Source of the DNA: UBA7446 sp964014735 | GTDB taxonomy: Bacteria > Bacteroidota > Bacteroidia > Flavobacteriales > Flavobacteriaceae | Direction of reading: 5' to 3' | Assembly (NCBI GenBank): GCA_964014735.1 | Contig: CAXHBH010000007.1 | Span: 1-64,000, forward strand | Length of the DNA stretch: 64,000 nucleotides | Shown: positions 63,711-64,000 of the stretch, one piece after another | Position numbering within the stretch: position 1 is the first letter of the stretch | Layout: each line of letters begins with the position of its first letter | The notes under the pieces: generated by a model | The model's database searches: none | Told to the model about the DNA's origin: nothing | The model's input: only the letters and a program-made list of their open reading frames with translations | Made by a program: the position numbers and the translations under genes

Positions 63711-64000
63711 ATGGAAACAGCAGAACGTAAACTTACCCGTGGTGGTGCCTTTATACTAGAGGACACCAAAGTACAAGACATCTTCACTCCAGAAGAATTT
63801 AACGAAGAGCAGCGCATGATACGTGAAGTGATACAGGAATTTGTTGACCGTGAAGTTTGGCCTGCTCGTGAACGTTTTGACAACAAAGATTACGATTACA
63901 CCTTTGAGCTGATGCGCAAAATTGGCGAGATGGGCTTTTTGGGCGTTAGCGTACCCGAGGCTTATGGCGGCATGGGGATGGGTTTTGTTGACACCATGCT
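63711..64000 (+). CDS. fadE: Acyl-CoA dehydrogenase, N-terminal part
   Basis: From the ATG at 63,711 the frame is open to the window edge (96 codons). It reads METAERKLTRGGAFILED, then TPEEFNEEQRMIREVIQEFV and MRKIGEMGFLGVSVPEAYGG, the standard N-terminal helical domain of acyl-CoA dehydrogenases. It catalyses the first, FAD-linked step of beta-oxidation. It begins nine bases after the thiolase stop. The catalytic glutamate and FAD-binding parts lie outside the window. Confidence 0.9.
   Translation, partial: METAERKLTRGGAFILEDTKVQDIFTPEEFNEEQRMIREVIQEFVDREVWPARERFDNKDYDYTFELMRKIGEMGFLGVSVPEAYGGMGMGFVDTM

Overview
The window looks like a chromosome segment of a marine-type member of the Bacteroidota, most likely family Flavobacteriaceae. 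The reasons are a SusC/SusD pair, type IX secretion (T9SS) C-terminal sorting tails, DUF4252, DUF4199 and DUF6150 proteins, an AT-rich sequence with few Shine-Dalgarno sites, and repeated TAnnTTTG promoter elements typical of the phylum. No rRNA, tRNA, CRISPR array or intact insertion sequence was seen.

Region 1 (1-15,125) is a polysaccharide utilisation locus. Two secreted proteins lie on the minus strand at 1-953. A tight plus-strand operon (1,109-13,562) then encodes a SusC transporter, a SusD lipoprotein, two discoidin-type lipoproteins and two GH92 alpha-mannosidases. It is followed by the decayed remains of another glycosidase and a T9SS-exported GH128-like glycosidase. The likely substrate is an alpha-mannose-containing glycan. 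No dedicated regulator for the locus is visible.

Region 2 (15,176-24,304) is read mostly from the minus strand. It holds a DUF1800 - DUF1501 - formylglycine-generating enzyme - DUF6150 cassette, a cold-shock protein, and a SulP transporter followed by a probable iota-type carbonic anhydrase. It ends with a gene-poor stretch containing a dead XRE-type regulator with three in-frame stops.

Region 3 (24,325-54,050) is mainly housekeeping: hisS, rpsF-rpsR-rplI, YihY-priA, rlmH-rdgB, purB, carB-rmuC, rpmH, mtaB, rpmE2, a glycosyltransferase, a sugar phosphomutase, an MsbA-like ABC exporter and an RsmB-like rRNA methylase. Set among these is a B12 transport island: a TonB receptor under a cobalamin riboswitch, with a divergent DUF6580 membrane protein.

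Region 4 (54,147-64,000) has purL and then a fatty-acid degradation cluster: an acyl-CoA ligase, a MarR regulator behind a perfect palindrome, a FadN-type fused dehydrogenase/hydratase, a thiolase and an acyl-CoA dehydrogenase cut by the window edge. The order resembles the fadNAE operon of Bacillus.

The most interesting parts are the SulP/iota-carbonic-anhydrase pair, the DUF1800/DUF1501/FGE/DUF6150 cassette, the pseudogenes in regions otherwise lacking ORFs, and the palindrome between the acyl-CoA ligase and MarR genes. All family calls come from reading the sequence, with no database search.
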